DNA of 64,000 bases from Treponema vincentii. Lineage in GTDB: Bacteria > Spirochaetota > Spirochaetia > Treponematales > Treponemataceae. The DNA lies in NCBI RefSeq assembly GCF_010365865.1, contig NZ_CP048020.1:1364001-1428000 (forward strand), read 5' to 3'. The notes beneath the pieces were generated by a model. It worked only from the letters and a program-made list of their open reading frames with translations. It did no database searches and was not told the origin of the DNA. Numbering within the stretch: position 1 is the first letter of the stretch; every line of letters begins with the position of its first letter. The position numbers were made by a program, and so were the translations under genes. Of this stretch, positions 8,973 to 18,344 are shown in pieces.

Positions 8973-10321
8973 ATTTTTTACTGGCATGGAAACTGGCGCT
9001 GCGGTATCTCGGACTCAACGCAGGTACGGCAGTCTCTAACGCGCGGAAGAGTTTAATCGGCGCCATCTGGGGCATCGGTATCAGTATTATCCCGTTGGTC
9101 ATCGTGCTTGTGGTGTCAGATGGGATGATAAAGGGGATTACCTCTCGTATGATTGAGCTCGGAAGCGGGCATATACAGATACTCGACCTACGCCCTGCAC
9201 CGCGCAGTGTACAAACAGCCGCTGATCGGAAGCGAAGCGCTCAAGAAGTTTTTGATTCAATCCGCATGAATACACGTTTGCTACTCACCGGTTCGCGGCA
9301 GCAGCAGGAAGGTACCGGCTTACTGATCGGCAAAGTCGGCCGCAGCGGGGGCACGATACGGGCGATAGAGGCGGGCTATTTTACCGGAAATCCTGCTGCA
9401 CGGAATCTATTAACGGTAGTAGACGGTAATCTTGAGTTTGACGATGCCCGATCAATTCTGCTCGGTAAAAAGATTGCGGAGAAAACCGGTCTTAAAGTTG
9501 GAGATAGCTGCTCTCTGCTTACGCTAGTGCCACAGTATACAGGTAATCAGACAAAGCCGAAACTTACTCGTTTTAAGGTTGCCGGTATTCTTTCTTCCGG
9601 TTATCAGGAATTAGATGCGTTGTGGATCTTTATCCCGTTGGCATCTGCCGATGCAGTGTTATCGCCTCAGTCCTCGCTGAGCGCTCTTACGGTCAGTATT
9701 GCAGATCCTTTCAATGCCACTTTGCTTGCTGATGCGAAAGATGCCATCCAACAATTATTGCCGGCAGGTTTTTCGGTATATACGTGGCAGGATCTAAACC
9801 GCTCTCAATTTTATTCATTTCAGACTTCAAAGAATCTTTTGATGTTCATCATGTTTTTGATTCTTCTTGCTGCCTCGGTCAATGTTTCATCGGCAATGGT
9901 GATGCTCATCATGGAGCGGCGGAAGGAAATTGCAATTCTTAAAGCGACCGGCGCACATCCGTTTTTTATTACCCTGTCGTTTTTAATTGCAGGTCTCTTT
10001 ACGGGAGCAGCAGGACTCTGTATCGGCTTAACCGGCGGTATCCTTGCAGCTTTACACATCAATGAACTGTTTACCTTTTTTGAATATGCAATCAATGCGG
10101 GACAGACTGCACTTTATTATATGGTGGGAAAAACGGGTGTTCCCCAAACCATCCGCCTCTTAGCACCTGAATACTATTTGGAGTATATCCCTATATCCTT
10201 AAATGCGACCGAACTGTATATAATCGCCGCCGGAACGCTTATTTTGTCGGTGATTGTCTGCTTGCTGCCTGCCGTGTATGCAGGTAAAGAAAAGCCCTTG
10301 GACAGTATGCGGAAACTGTAA
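8969..10321 (+). CDS. lolE: LolC/LolE-family ABC permease (second)
   Basis: Second permease of the lipoprotein-release type complex, 450 residues, same FtsX topology: N-terminal helix (about 32-55), periplasmic domain, and three C-terminal helices preceded by MERRKEIAILKATGAHP. ATG 8969 overlaps the LolD stop. The presence of two non-identical permeases argues for a heterodimeric LolCE rather than a homodimeric MacB. The gene is convergent with the polyprenyl synthase, only 50 bases away. Confidence 0.8.
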   Translation: MNFLLAWKLALRYLGLNAGTAVSNARKSLIGAIWGIGISIIPLVIVLVVSDGMIKGITSRMIELGSGHIQILDLRPAPRSVQTAADRKRSAQEVFDSIRMNTRLLLTGSRQQQEGTGLLIGKVGRSGGTIRAIEAGYFTGNPAARNLLTVVDGNLEFDDARSILLGKKIAEKTGLKVGDSCSLLTLVPQYTGNQTKPKLTRFKVAGILSSGYQELDALWIFIPLASADAVLSPQSSLSALTVSIADPFNATLLADAKDAIQQLLPAGFSVYTWQDLNRSQFYSFQTSKNLLMFIMFLILLAASVNVSSAMVMLIMERRKEIAILKATGAHPFFITLSFLIAGLFTGAAGLCIGLTGGILAALHINELFTFFEYAINAGQTALYYMVGKTGVPQTIRLLAPEYYLEYIPISLNATELYIIAAGTLILSVIVCLLPAVYAGKEKPLDSMRKL

Positions 10322-10371
10322 GGGCTGATAATATGCTAATAAAATTCCGGAAATAGAAAAAATTCCAATGC

Positions 10372-11382
10372 CTATAAATTTTTACCTTGCATCAGATTAA
10401 AGAGTCTTTTAAACTTCTCTTTTGCCGCATTGCCGTATCGGGCAGCAAGCTGTTCCAGCGCTAAATCGATGGTTTTCTTTCCCTGCGCTTCCGCATCGGC
10501 AATCGAATCGCTTGAGCTCAGCAGTGCTATCGCTTTTTCTATCGCAGGAGAATCGATACCTTCTCGCCGCGCCTGTTCAAAATAAGCGGTAAGAGCTGCA
10601 GCATCTTCGGGATGTTTTTCGATATGCAGGATTACAGGCATACTCTTCTTCCCTTCCACAATATCGTCGCCCCGTTTTTTTCCGGCATTTCCCGTGCTGA
10701 TATTTTTTACATCATCGAGTATTTGAAAGCCGACGCCGGCTTCTGCAAACAGCGCTGCAAAAACGTTGCTTTCTTCATGTTCTTTTCCTGCAGCGCGCAT
10801 ACCGGTATAGGCGGCAAGCGCAGCGAGCGCTCCGGTCTTTAAGCGGATCATCCGCTCATAATCCTGCCGTGAAGGGAAAAACCCCGCCGTCCGATGCCAG
10901 TGGATATCGAGTGCCTGTCCTTCGTGCAAAGCACGGATATGTGTGAGCGCCGCAGTATATAAATCGAGCTTTATGTCGGCAGGGGCATGATAGCCTTCAA
11001 TCGATTGCAATGCCCGAAAGTAAAGCCAGCTGCCCGAATTGAGTGCCGAATCGAGCCCGTAGGCCACGTGAGCGGCAGGTTTTCCGCGGCGCAGTTCGGA
11101 ATTGTCTTCTATATCATCATGAATAAGGCTTGCCGTATGGATTCCTTCGATAAGCGGCGCAAGCGTGTAAATGTCATCACCGCTGCCCCCTGCAAGCTGA
11201 TAGGCAAGAACCGCAAGCAGCGGTCTCCAGCGTTTCCCGCCGCCGGACACCAACGAGGCGCACGGAGCGGATAAAAGTGCAATAGGATTTTGTCCCGCAG
11301 CGGACTCCGGTACATCGGGTAAAAATGCAGTTCGCAGTGCGCCTTCAATCTTTTCAAGCCGTTGCTTAAATTCATCATTCAT
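10372..11382 (-). CDS. polyprenyl (geranylgeranyl/farnesyl-type) diphosphate synthase
   Basis: Condenses isopentenyl diphosphate with allylic diphosphates to make isoprenoid chains for carrier lipids or quinones. First aspartate-rich motif HDDIED and the preceding GGGKRWRP lysine/arginine box are clear. The second aspartate-rich region reads GFQILDDVKN, with Asn where the canonical DDxxD has Asp. About 336 residues. Two starts are possible; ATG 11382 (MNDEFKQRL) has a GAGG 12 bases upstream, while ATG 11400 has no visible ribosome site. Chain length cannot be predicted confidently. Confidence 0.85.
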   Translation of the reverse strand: MNDEFKQRLEKIEGALRTAFLPDVPESAAGQNPIALLSAPCASLVSGGGKRWRPLLAVLAYQLAGGSGDDIYTLAPLIEGIHTASLIHDDIEDNSELRRGKPAAHVAYGLDSALNSGSWLYFRALQSIEGYHAPADIKLDLYTAALTHIRALHEGQALDIHWHRTAGFFPSRQDYERMIRLKTGALAALAAYTGMRAAGKEHEESNVFAALFAEAGVGFQILDDVKNISTGNAGKKRGDDIVEGKKSMPVILHIEKHPEDAAALTAYFEQARREGIDSPAIEKAIALLSSSDSIADAEAQGKKTIDLALEQLAARYGNAAKEKFKRLFNLMQGKNL

Positions 11383-11444
11383 ACTACTATTATACCTCAT
11401 ATTTTATTGATAGAGAACTACTCTAGCAAAGTGCAAAGGAACAG

Positions 11445-12048
11445 ATGGGAAATCAGTATCGAGAACCGGACTATTGGTCGCGGAAGGCTTTTTCGGAAGG
11501 CTATCCTGCGCGGTCGGTCTATAAATTAGAAGAAATGCAAAAGAAATTTAACCTGTTTGGGAAAAATGACAGCGTGCTTGACCTCGGTGCCGCGCCGGGG
11601 AGCTGGACAACATTTTTTACTGCGGTTTCTTTCTCCGGAAGGGCGCGTATGTGCAGTGGATTTGCAGCCGCTTTCGGAATCGATACAGGATCCGCGGCTT
11701 TCGTTTTTCCAAGGAGATCTGACAGCGGCGGCCATGGCTGCTGCTGTAAAAAACTGCGGCCCCTACCGTTCCGTTATCTGCGACGCGGCGCCCGCCACCA
11801 CCGGTAATAAAATCGTCGATACCGCCCGCTCCGCCGCCCTTGTCGATATGGCGCTTTACTATGCCGAAACGCAGCTTGAAGCTCACGGCAGCTTTGTTGT
11901 TAAAATCTTTCAAGGCGGCAGCGAACAGCAGTACCTACAGCAGATGCGGAAGCTATTTAAAACCGCCCGAGCTTTTAAACCGGAAGCATGCCGTAGCAGC
12001 AGCTTCGAAACCTACCTGCTCGGCCTAGACTTTAAAAACCGTGGGTAA
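11445..12048 (+). pseudogene. rlmE: RlmE/FtsJ 23S rRNA 2'-O-methyltransferase (frameshifted)
   Basis: Methylates U2552 of 23S rRNA in the family. The first frame reads [19 protein letters not shown] and the SAM motif [11 protein letters not shown], then loses homology after six T at 11613-11618. The +1 frame continues with [36 protein letters not shown] and SSFETYLL to the stop at 12048. Deleting one T restores about 200 residues with all four catalytic K-D-K-E residues. ATG 11445 follows AAAGGA. Such an intact catalytic set argues for a sequencing error in the T run rather than old decay. Confidence 0.85.
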
Positions 12049-12058
12049 GTTCTCGTAG

Positions 12059-12092
12059 GACAACCGCAGTACAAGTATTTTAAGCGGTTGTC
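12059..12092. terminator. hairpin after rlmE, possible terminator
   Basis: Nine-base perfect stem GACAACCGC (12059-12067) and GCGGTTGTC (12084-12092) with a 16-base loop, 11 bases after the rlmE stop. It is followed by a pyrimidine tract rather than a pure T run. Confidence 0.4.
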
Positions 12093-12145
12093 TTCCTCCT
12101 GTACGAAATTTCATAGGTATAAGGTGAGCGTCTACAATGATGCCT

Positions 12146-12205
12146 TCATCAACTGATGAACATCCCTGTCCATCAGTTGATGACGAATTTTGGCAAAGCC
12201 AAAAT
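12146..12205. repeat. two perfect inverted repeats
   Basis: TCATCAACTGATG (12146-12158) pairs with CATCAGTTGATGA (12171-12183), a 13-base stem with a 12-base loop. ATTTTGGC-AAA-GCCAAAAT lies at 12187-12205. They open the hairpin-rich gene-free stretch downstream of rlmE. Confidence 0.75.
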
Positions 12206-12253
12206 ATCGCTTCTGCTCTAACCACCGCCGTCCGTGGCGGATGTATTAACCGT

Positions 12254-12354
12254 CAAGTTTTCTTTCGAAAACTTGCGCATTGATGTGTGCGCTTTTCGCG
12301 CACGAATGCAACAGTTTCCAAAATTCATATTTTGTTCAACTGTTGCATTTTAAG
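12254..12354 (+). repeat. hairpin leader element (locus L2)
   Basis: Three hairpins in the same order as at 22774: CAAGTTTTC-TTTC-GAAAACTTG (12254-12275), GTGCGC-TTTTC-GCGCAC (12287-12303) and a longer one with AATGCAACAGTT (12305-12316) pairing with AACTGTTGCATT (12338-12349). It ends TTTTAAGGAA like the 22.7 kb copy, but no intact gene follows, so this is probably an orphan copy. Confidence 0.75.
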
Positions 12355-12799
12355 GAAATAAAATTTCGTACATCTTTTTTTGGCAGATGGGTAAACGCAT
12401 CAGATAAATAGATAAGAATCGCAAAATCACGAGGTTTTTTAAAAACAAACTCTTCATTGGCCTTTTGAAATAGACGGTATAGATACGAGGCGCGAGCACA
12501 AATTAACCGCAGGCACGACAAAGAATAAACGTCCGTGTTCATTCTTTGTCTGCTAGTTCGCATTGCGAACTAGATTCCGCTCGAAACCACTGCCATCCTT
12601 GGCAGTTCTGACACGTTGAGGATTTTTCAGTAGCGGCACGGATGCCGCTGGTTATATCAGAAGCGATGTTTCAGCGATGCTGAAACTCGCTGCCAAAAGT
12701 GTACAAGGATGTACACTTTTGGCAAGGCAACGAAGTAGATGTACCGGCTATTTCAAAAGGTATCTGATGCGTTTAACTTTGAAGTTCTCGATTATTTCC
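12355..12799. other. gene-free stretch with hairpin train and decayed coding remnants
   Basis: No intact gene. Six perfect inverted repeats: GACAAAGAAT/ATTCTTTGTC (12517-12550), CTAGTTCGC-ATT-GCGAACTAG (12553-12573), ACTGCCA-TCCT-TGGCAGT (12589-12606), AGCGGCA-CGGA-TGCCGCT (12632-12649), GTTTCAGC-GAT-GCTGAAAC (12668-12686) and a 15-base stem with loop AGGA (12691-12724). The flanks share inverted segments: AAACGCATCAGATA near 12392 against TATCTGATGCGTTT near 12762, and CCTTTTGAAATAG near 12461 against CTATTTCAAAAGG near 12747. Both arms encode YRLFQK...SDAF fragments on opposite strands, so they look like decayed paralogous gene pieces. Confidence 0.7.
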
Positions 12800-12829
12800 T
12801 TGACAATACCTACAACTAGCCCTTACAAT
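12800..12829 (+). promoter_or_regulatory. promoter of the EF-G2 gene
   Basis: TTGACA at 12800-12805 and TACAAT at 12824-12829 with an 18-base spacer; a TATAAT also lies at 12831-12836 but at a poor distance. The start codon is about 45 bases downstream. Confidence 0.6.
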
Positions 12830-12873
12830 ATATAATATAGAATACTTTTTAACATCTTATGAGGAGCTTCGTG

Positions 12874-14952
12874 ATGGGAATTGGAACAGAGAACATAAGA
12901 ACGATTGCGATTGCAGGGCACGGGCAGTCCGGCAAAACAACACTTATTGAAAATCTTGCGGCAGTAACGGGTACAATTGCACGGGCGGAGCCGGTTGCAG
13001 GCGGTAAAACGGTTAGCGACTACACCCCCGAAGAAATAGAGCGAAAAATTTCGATATATTCGGCGCTGGTATCAACAAATTGGAATGATACGGTGATCAA
13101 TTTCTGGGATACTCCCGGCTCTTCGGACTTTATGGGCGAAGTTATCGCGGCTTTCCGGTCGGCAGAAACGGGTTTAATGGTACTCGATGCAAAATCGGGA
13201 GTGCAGATTGAAACCATCAAATACTGGCGAGACCTTGACCGCCGAAATAAACCCCGCTTGGTTTTTGTCAATAAGATGGACGAAGACCGCGCCGACTTTA
13301 ATCATGCGATGCAGGATGTCAAAACCCAATTCAACGCTGATGTATTTGCCGTTACCTTTCCGATCGGAAAAGGTAACGATCTTGCAGGGATCGTCGATGT
13401 CCTGCACGGTGTTGCTTATCAAACAGATTCAAACGGTAAAGAAAAGGAAATACCTATTCCCGATTCGGAAAAAAAGCGATACGAAGAAATGCGCGAGGTA
13501 CTTGCAGGAGCTGCAGCGGAAGGCGACGAAGATTTATTGGTAAAATTTATCGACGAAGGTGAACTCAGCAGTGACGAAATTGCGAAGGGGCTCACGCTCG
13601 CGATGAAGAACAATAGAATTGTGCCGATTTTTGCCGGAGCCGCACAAATGGGACTCGGTTTAACAGCGCTTTTACGCTTTATCACGGAGATTTTACCCTC
13701 TCCGGCCGGTTGTTTGGAACGTGCGGTAAAAGGCGAAGAGGAGTGTACCGTCAAAATCGATCCGGAGCCCGCATTCTCCGGCTTTATCGTTAAAACTGCA
13801 AACGACCAGTTTTCAGGGCGGCTTTCGTACATCAAAGTTATTACCGGCACGCTCGTGTCGGATGCAGAAGTATATAACATTAACGAACAAAAGAAAGAGC
13901 GAGTCGGTAAGTTATATCGCGCTGTTGGAAAGAAACTGACCGAAGTAAAAGAACTTGTAGCCGGAGATGTCGGCGTTGCGGTTAAACTCGCGGCAGCAAA
14001 AACCAACGATACCCTTGCCGCCTCTCAAGATTGCCCGCCGTTTGTAAAACTGCGCAATCCCGATCCTATCTATTCAATTGCAGTTGCAGCCGTCGATAAG
14101 AAAAATGACGACAAACTCGGCGAGCAGTTACTCCGCGCCTGCGAGGAAGACATGACGCTCTCTTTTGTCTACAACCCTGAAACAAAGCAGAATGTATTTT
14201 CCGGCATGGGAGACTTGCATACCTCCATTGTGCTTGACCGCATCAAAAAACAGACAAAGATTGAAGTACAAACCTCCATCCCCCGCATTGCCTATCGTGA
14301 AACCATCCGGCAAAAAGCACAGGCGGAATATACGCATAAAAAACAGTCGGGCGGACACGGACAGTTCGGACGGGTCGTCTTGGCAATTGAACCGTTGGAG
14401 CGCGGCGCAAAGTACAGCTTTACCAATGCGGTATTCGGCGGTGCGATTTCCAAGGGCTACATTCCCGGTGTTGAAAAGGGTGTAAAAGAAGCAATGGAAA
14501 ACGGCGTCATGGCGGGCTATCCCGTTGTCGATGTCGGTACGACAGTGTTAGACGGTAAAGAGCATCCGGTAGATTCATCGGAAATGGCCTTTAAGATCGC
14601 CGCCCGAAACGCATTTAAAAATGCAATGCGCAATGCAGGTCCCATCCTTCTGGAACCGATTATGAATTTGACGGTCTATGTGGAAACGGCCTACCTCGGC
14701 GATATTATGAGTGATCTATCTTCACGCCGCGGACGCATTCTCGGACAGTCTCAACTTGCAAACGGTATTGAAGAAATCCGTGCACAGGTACCGCATAAAG
14801 AACTGCTCCGTTACGCTATCGATTTACGGTCGATGACCAGCGGTACCGGCTCTTTCGAAATGTCGTTTGATCATTACGACCCGATATCCGGTAAAATTGC
14901 CGATGAAGTAGTTGCCGCTGCCAAGGCATTTATCGAAGAACAAGAGGAGTAA
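12874..14952 (+). CDS. fusA2: EF-G-like translational GTPase (EF-G2 type)
   Basis: 692-residue EF-G paralogue. The G1 motif is GHGQSGKTT, unlike the AHIDAGKTT of canonical EF-G; G3 is DTPGSSDF and G4 NKMD. Domains II-V follow, with the domain IV region HKKQSGGHGQFGRV and the C-terminal LGDIMSDLSSRRGRI. EF-G2 proteins act in ribosome recycling, stress or unknown steps; spirochetes usually carry such a divergent copy next to a canonical fusA elsewhere. The frame is open from ATG 12859, but that codon lies beside the GAGGAG ribosome site at 12861-12866; ATG 12874 with correct spacing is the start. Confidence 0.9.
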   Translation: MGIGTENIRTIAIAGHGQSGKTTLIENLAAVTGTIARAEPVAGGKTVSDYTPEEIERKISIYSALVSTNWNDTVINFWDTPGSSDFMGEVIAAFRSAETGLMVLDAKSGVQIETIKYWRDLDRRNKPRLVFVNKMDEDRADFNHAMQDVKTQFNADVFAVTFPIGKGNDLAGIVDVLHGVAYQTDSNGKEKEIPIPDSEKKRYEEMREVLAGAAAEGDEDLLVKFIDEGELSSDEIAKGLTLAMKNNRIVPIFAGAAQMGLGLTALLRFITEILPSPAGCLERAVKGEEECTVKIDPEPAFSGFIVKTANDQFSGRLSYIKVITGTLVSDAEVYNINEQKKERVGKLYRAVGKKLTEVKELVAGDVGVAVKLAAAKTNDTLAASQDCPPFVKLRNPDPIYSIAVAAVDKKNDDKLGEQLLRACEEDMTLSFVYNPETKQNVFSGMGDLHTSIVLDRIKKQTKIEVQTSIPRIAYRETIRQKAQAEYTHKKQSGGHGQFGRVVLAIEPLERGAKYSFTNAVFGGAISKGYIPGVEKGVKEAMENGVMAGYPVVDVGTTVLDGKEHPVDSSEMAFKIAARNAFKNAMRNAGPILLEPIMNLTVYVETAYLGDIMSDLSSRRGRILGQSQLANGIEEIRAQVPHKELLRYAIDLRSMTSGTGSFEMSFDHYDPISGKIADEVVAAAKAFIEEQEE

Positions 14953-14968
14953 TATTTCTAGCTGTAAT

Positions 14969-15011
14969 ACTTAAAATTAAGTCATTGATATATAAAAACT
15001 TAATTTTAAGT
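14969..15011. terminator. AT-rich inverted repeat after EF-G2
   Basis: Perfect 13-base stem ACTTAAAATTAAG (14969-14981) and CTTAATTTTAAGT (14999-15011) with a 17-base loop, shortly after the EF-G2 stop. A second, partly wobble-paired stem GGATGT.../...ACATCC follows at 15019-15053. Either could end transcription before the chemotaxis gene; no U tract is obvious. Confidence 0.4.
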
Positions 15012-15105
15012 TTGTTGAGGATGTTCTGAAAGATAGAAACTTTTGGGACATCCCCGTTTCCACCATATAAAAAAGTTGGCACATATACACAGAAAGGAGA
15101 ATATT

Positions 15106-16950
15106 ATGGCAGAAACAACAGCAAGTCCGGAGTATCAAGATCCCCCTAAACAAATTCTTATTCTCGATTTATGTACTAATCTCGGATGGATAGCAGCTAA
15201 TTTTATTACTTCACCTTTTATCGGCAGTACCGGTAGTTTAAACGGTGTTATCAGGACAAAAGCTTTCATTATCGGTTTAATTCTTGCGTTCATCAATCCT
15301 GTTATAAAACAACACCTATTATTTCCGTCGATCATTAATTGGAAGGAAAATCCTCATAAGGCAAAAAAATGCATTACACTCTATGAACAATTATTACTGA
15401 TATTTCCGGTTCTTATAGCGATTACTGTTCCGTTCTTTATTTCGCTTGAAATGGGTTTGCTGCAAAGCACTGGAATCTTTTTATCCGCGATGTTCAGCAC
15501 AATCGGTAATATCTTATTAATCGGTGGTTTATTCTGCGCATATACGGTAAGGAGTTTTGAAAAATGGGTTCTATTCGTACCGGTCGATGAGGAAAGCCTT
15601 ACGCTCTCTATGTTGAAACGAGTAGTATTCGTAAGCATCGCATGTATTGTAGCAATCGTTCTACTCGTCCTTTCACCACTTGTACGATATCAACAACATG
15701 ATACCCATGTTAAGTTGATTACCGCAGCTTTACCTCTTTTTATATATGGCTTATTTTTTTCAGTATTTAATTTGCTAACAATTATACGCTCATTTGGAAG
15801 AAGAATATCGCTGATTCAACAAATTGTTAGGAAATTGGCAAACGGAGATTACCGACAAGAGATGCTTACGGCATGGACACGGGATGAAATATCTCTTTTA
15901 CTATTGGACTTTAATAGATTGCTCTCATTTAATAAGACTTTCTTAAACGAGCTGAATGAAAGTGTTGCCGTTTCAACCCACACAGCGGAAGCGCTTTCTT
16001 CTAACATGAAGATAACCTCTAAAGCCGCCGAGAAAATCGGTGAAAGCGTATCTTTTGTGCGGGAGCGTATCAAAGAGCAGTCGAGCGGCGTTTTAGAGAT
16101 GCAGGAAAACTTGCAGCAAGCGATAGAAAATATCGAAGATCTTGATAACAGTATTGAAACACAATCAACTTCCATCGGTCAAGTGGTTTTTGTTATTGAA
16201 CGAATGGTTTTCGATATTCAATCGGTTACCCATACGATAGAAAATACCGTCGATTCGATTAAGCATTTAAATAGCGCAGCCGATGCCGGTAATGCAGCGG
16301 TCTCGAACGCCCATACAATTGTGAAAAATATTAGCGATCAATCCGAAGGATTACTGGAAGCAAGTAACGTCATTCAGCATATTGCAAGCCAAACCAATTT
16401 ACTTGCAATGAATGCTGCTATCGAGGCTGCTCATGCGGGGGATGTTGGTAAGGGGTTTGCAGTTGTCGCCGACGAAATCAGGAAACTTGCCGAGGAATCA
16501 AGTACGCAAGGGAAGACTATTACTGCGGTGTTAAAAACACTGAAGGAAAAAATTGAAGCATTGAATTCGGTTGCGGAAGAAACTGCTATTCAGTTTGCAG
16601 AAATTATGCGGCAGCTCTCGACGGTTAATAGCGGCAGTAATACCATTATGGAATCGGTAACGAAACAAAATGACGGTAATACGCAAGTGCTTGAATCCGT
16701 TAAAGAAGTCAATGCTATAACGGCGCGGGTTAAGGAGAGCTCCTTACAAATACGCTCGGGTAATACGGAAGTCGGTAAAGAGATGGCAAGGTTGGTAGAA
16801 ATTACTCAAAATATTGATAACACGATCAGCAGTGTAAGCGGTGACACGGAACAGATTAGAAAAGTTATCGATGAGGTAAGCGATAGCAGTGCGCGGAATC
16901 GAAAAGCTGCGCAGAATGTCATGAAGTATCTAAATCAGCTTTCGCTGTAA
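15106..16950 (+). CDS. methyl-accepting chemotaxis protein
   Basis: Transmembrane chemoreceptor of 614 residues signalling to CheA/CheW. The N-terminal third is strongly hydrophobic with about six membrane helices (about residues 20-235) and no obvious periplasmic ligand domain. A short HAMP-like linker follows ([12 protein letters not shown], about 245-256), then a long coiled coil with the conserved hairpin tip ([33 protein letters not shown]). Multi-helix sensory membrane domains suggest sensing within or at the membrane. ATG 15106 follows AAAGGAG at 15092-15098; the upstream in-frame ATG at 15043 lacks one. Confidence 0.9.
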   Translation: MAETTASPEYQDPPKQILILDLCTNLGWIAANFITSPFIGSTGSLNGVIRTKAFIIGLILAFINPVIKQHLLFPSIINWKENPHKAKKCITLYEQLLLIFPVLIAITVPFFISLEMGLLQSTGIFLSAMFSTIGNILLIGGLFCAYTVRSFEKWVLFVPVDEESLTLSMLKRVVFVSIACIVAIVLLVLSPLVRYQQHDTHVKLITAALPLFIYGLFFSVFNLLTIIRSFGRRISLIQQIVRKLANGDYRQEMLTAWTRDEISLLLLDFNRLLSFNKTFLNELNESVAVSTHTAEALSSNMKITSKAAEKIGESVSFVRERIKEQSSGVLEMQENLQQAIENIEDLDNSIETQSTSIGQVVFVIERMVFDIQSVTHTIENTVDSIKHLNSAADAGNAAVSNAHTIVKNISDQSEGLLEASNVIQHIASQTNLLAMNAAIEAAHAGDVGKGFAVVADEIRKLAEESSTQGKTITAVLKTLKEKIEALNSVAEETAIQFAEIMRQLSTVNSGSNTIMESVTKQNDGNTQVLESVKEVNAITARVKESSLQIRSGNTEVGKEMARLVEITQNIDNTISSVSGDTEQIRKVIDEVSDSSARNRKAAQNVMKYLNQLSL

Positions 16951-16966
16951 TTTTAAAAGATACATA

Positions 16967-17016
16967 GGGAGTTTCTATTGCACACGCATAATGGAAAATG
17001 TGCTTGAGAAGCTCCC
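16967..17016. terminator. imperfect hairpin after the chemoreceptor gene
   Basis: GGGAG-TTTCT-ATT-GCACA pairs imperfectly with TGTGC-TTG-AGAA-G-CTCCC across 16967-17016, 17 bases after the stop. No T tract follows, so terminator function is uncertain. Confidence 0.3.
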
Positions 17017-17072
17017 CGCTTCATTAGTATAAAAGCAGTCAAATTAACGGAAGAGACTGTTTGCCGATACGT

Positions 17073-17402
17073 TTATCGCAAAAAAAAGACAAACAGTACG
17101 ATTATAAAAATACCGAATAGGATAAGGCAGATTCCGAGTAGTACGGCGAGCCCTCTGCCGGCCTCTTCATTGACACGACTCACTCGGGTTTCGGGATCTA
17201 CAAGAACTCCGAGTCCCCATATCATACACCCGATACCGAAGCTGACCATTTGCAGATCCAATACACCGTCCGGTACTCCCAATATTTTTGTGATTGGTAT
17301 TTCCAAAAAAGACATAACCACAATCGAAAAAATGTAGATAATCAGTCCCGTAATCTTGAGTCCTGTCCCTATCGTATGTCTTGTGCGTGTGGTTTTTTTC
17401 AT
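17073..17402 (-). CDS. small membrane protein
   Basis: 109 residues with three hydrophobic segments (about 13-33, 48-66 and 86-108) and a charged stretch between the second and third (PETRVSRVNEEAGRG). First gene of the AT-rich island on the minus strand, directly downstream of the MFPNYLDG immunity-type gene (10-base gap). Membrane immunity proteins of this size exist, but no family is recognised. Confidence 0.6.
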   Translation of the reverse strand: MKKTTRTRHTIGTGLKITGLIIYIFSIVVMSFLEIPITKILGVPDGVLDLQMVSFGIGCMIWGLGVLVDPETRVSRVNEEAGRGLAVLLGICLILFGIFIIVLFVFFLR

Positions 17403-17411
17403 ACTAAAAAC

Positions 17412-17993
17412 TTATTTCCAAAATCCTAATATTTCAAAATCTTCACAGTTAAATGCGGTAATTTTATCCCAATCTCTTTTTAAGATGATATCATCGACTT
17501 GTGCCGCTGTATATAATTCATCTAATGACTTGTAATTATATTCTCCGCTTGATTTTTTATCATTACTGCCGCATCTCTGAAAGGAGCAATGGTCTTTGTA
17601 GATAATAATCATATACTCTTCGGGGTTATCTGCAAAAAATATGTGTAATTCGGCTTCGCAGTGGTACTCATCTATGCTTTTTAATAATAAGGTTTTAATC
17701 TCTTCAAAAGTAAATTCAGCCGCACTGTTTGTTTTTTCAATCCACACAATATTTTCTTTTGAGTTTTCCGCTATTATTTTACATTCTTCTACCGTGTCAA
17801 AAAAATAATCACTAACTGTGTTGAATTTTTCATCACAGAAAAACAAATAAAAACCTTGCTCATTTGCATAACTGCAAATTGCAAGATGTTTTATATCGAG
17901 AGTTTTCTTTCCGTCATTGCAGTCGACGGTACCAAAATCATCTTTTTTTGTATAGTATTTAACCTTTGCACCGTCTAAATAATTTGGGAACAC
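17412..17993 (-). CDS. putative immunity protein, MFPNYLDG family
   Basis: 193-residue soluble acidic protein without a recognised domain. It begins with GTG as (M)FPNYLDGAKVKYYTK; GGGG seven bases upstream serves as ribosome site. The bases before the start match the 3' end of the Rhs-tip gene at 19393, and the same FPNYLDG head recurs at about 19.37 kb and 50.9 kb as truncated pieces. That arrangement, toxin tail followed within a few bases by this head, is how polymorphic toxins and their cognate immunity genes are organised. Immunity to that toxin is my inference. Confidence 0.65.
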   Translation of the reverse strand: MFPNYLDGAKVKYYTKKDDFGTVDCNDGKKTLDIKHLAICSYANEQGFYLFFCDEKFNTVSDYFFDTVEECKIIAENSKENIVWIEKTNSAAEFTFEEIKTLLLKSIDEYHCEAELHIFFADNPEEYMIIIYKDHCSFQRCGSNDKKSSGEYNYKSLDELYTAAQVDDIILKRDWDKITAFNCEDFEILGFWK

Positions 17994-18020
17994 TTTTTAC
18001 CCCTATTAACTATATTATGT
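17940..18020 (-). repeat. duplicated toxin-tail/immunity-head junction, copy 1
   Basis: About 80 bases nearly identical to 19335-19415. The block covers the end of a toxin reading frame (NIVNRG), the GGGGT ribosome site and the first codons of the MFPNYLDG gene. The intact gene is here; the second copy is truncated. Confidence 0.75.
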
Positions 18021-18025
18021 GTTGT

Positions 18026-18225
18026 CTATTCAAATCCCATTAAAAGACCATACATTTCGTCTTTTACAGTCTTTGATTTCTCCAAGTCTTTTTCTGAAAG
18101 CTTTTGAGCAGTTTTTGAAAGTACATATATGCAGTCGATACAAATTTCAAATGCTCTCATCGGTACAGCTCCATTTTTCTTCCATTGCTTAAATCTTTCA
18201 TTTAATTTTTCAAAGAATATATTAA
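18026..18225 (-). pseudogene. C-terminal fragment of an island gene fused to a toxin-tail remnant
   Basis: An open minus frame ends at 18026-18028 and reads FFEKLNERFKQWKKN, then MRAFEICIDCIYVLS, ending GLLMGFE; an ATG at 18160 could start 44 residues. Upstream it runs into 18224-18295, which duplicates 19417-19488 (the KNGFFDEDL part of the Rhs-tip gene) in a different frame. This is a recombination scar with pieces of two genes. No function expected. Confidence 0.55.
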
Positions 18226-18344
18226 TAAGTCTTCATCAAAAAATCCGTTTTTCTGTTTAGACACAAACCGAATGTATGTTTCCCTTAATTCCATTCATCA
18301 TACCATTTGTTTATGCCCTTCTTTTAGCGACGCTTTTTTCATTT

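Noticed and set aside
12336-12563. 75-codon minus-strand frame in the hairpin region
   Set aside because: Crosses repeat L2 and a hairpin; only an internal YRLFQK...SDAF piece looks protein-like, so it is treated as a remnant, not a gene.
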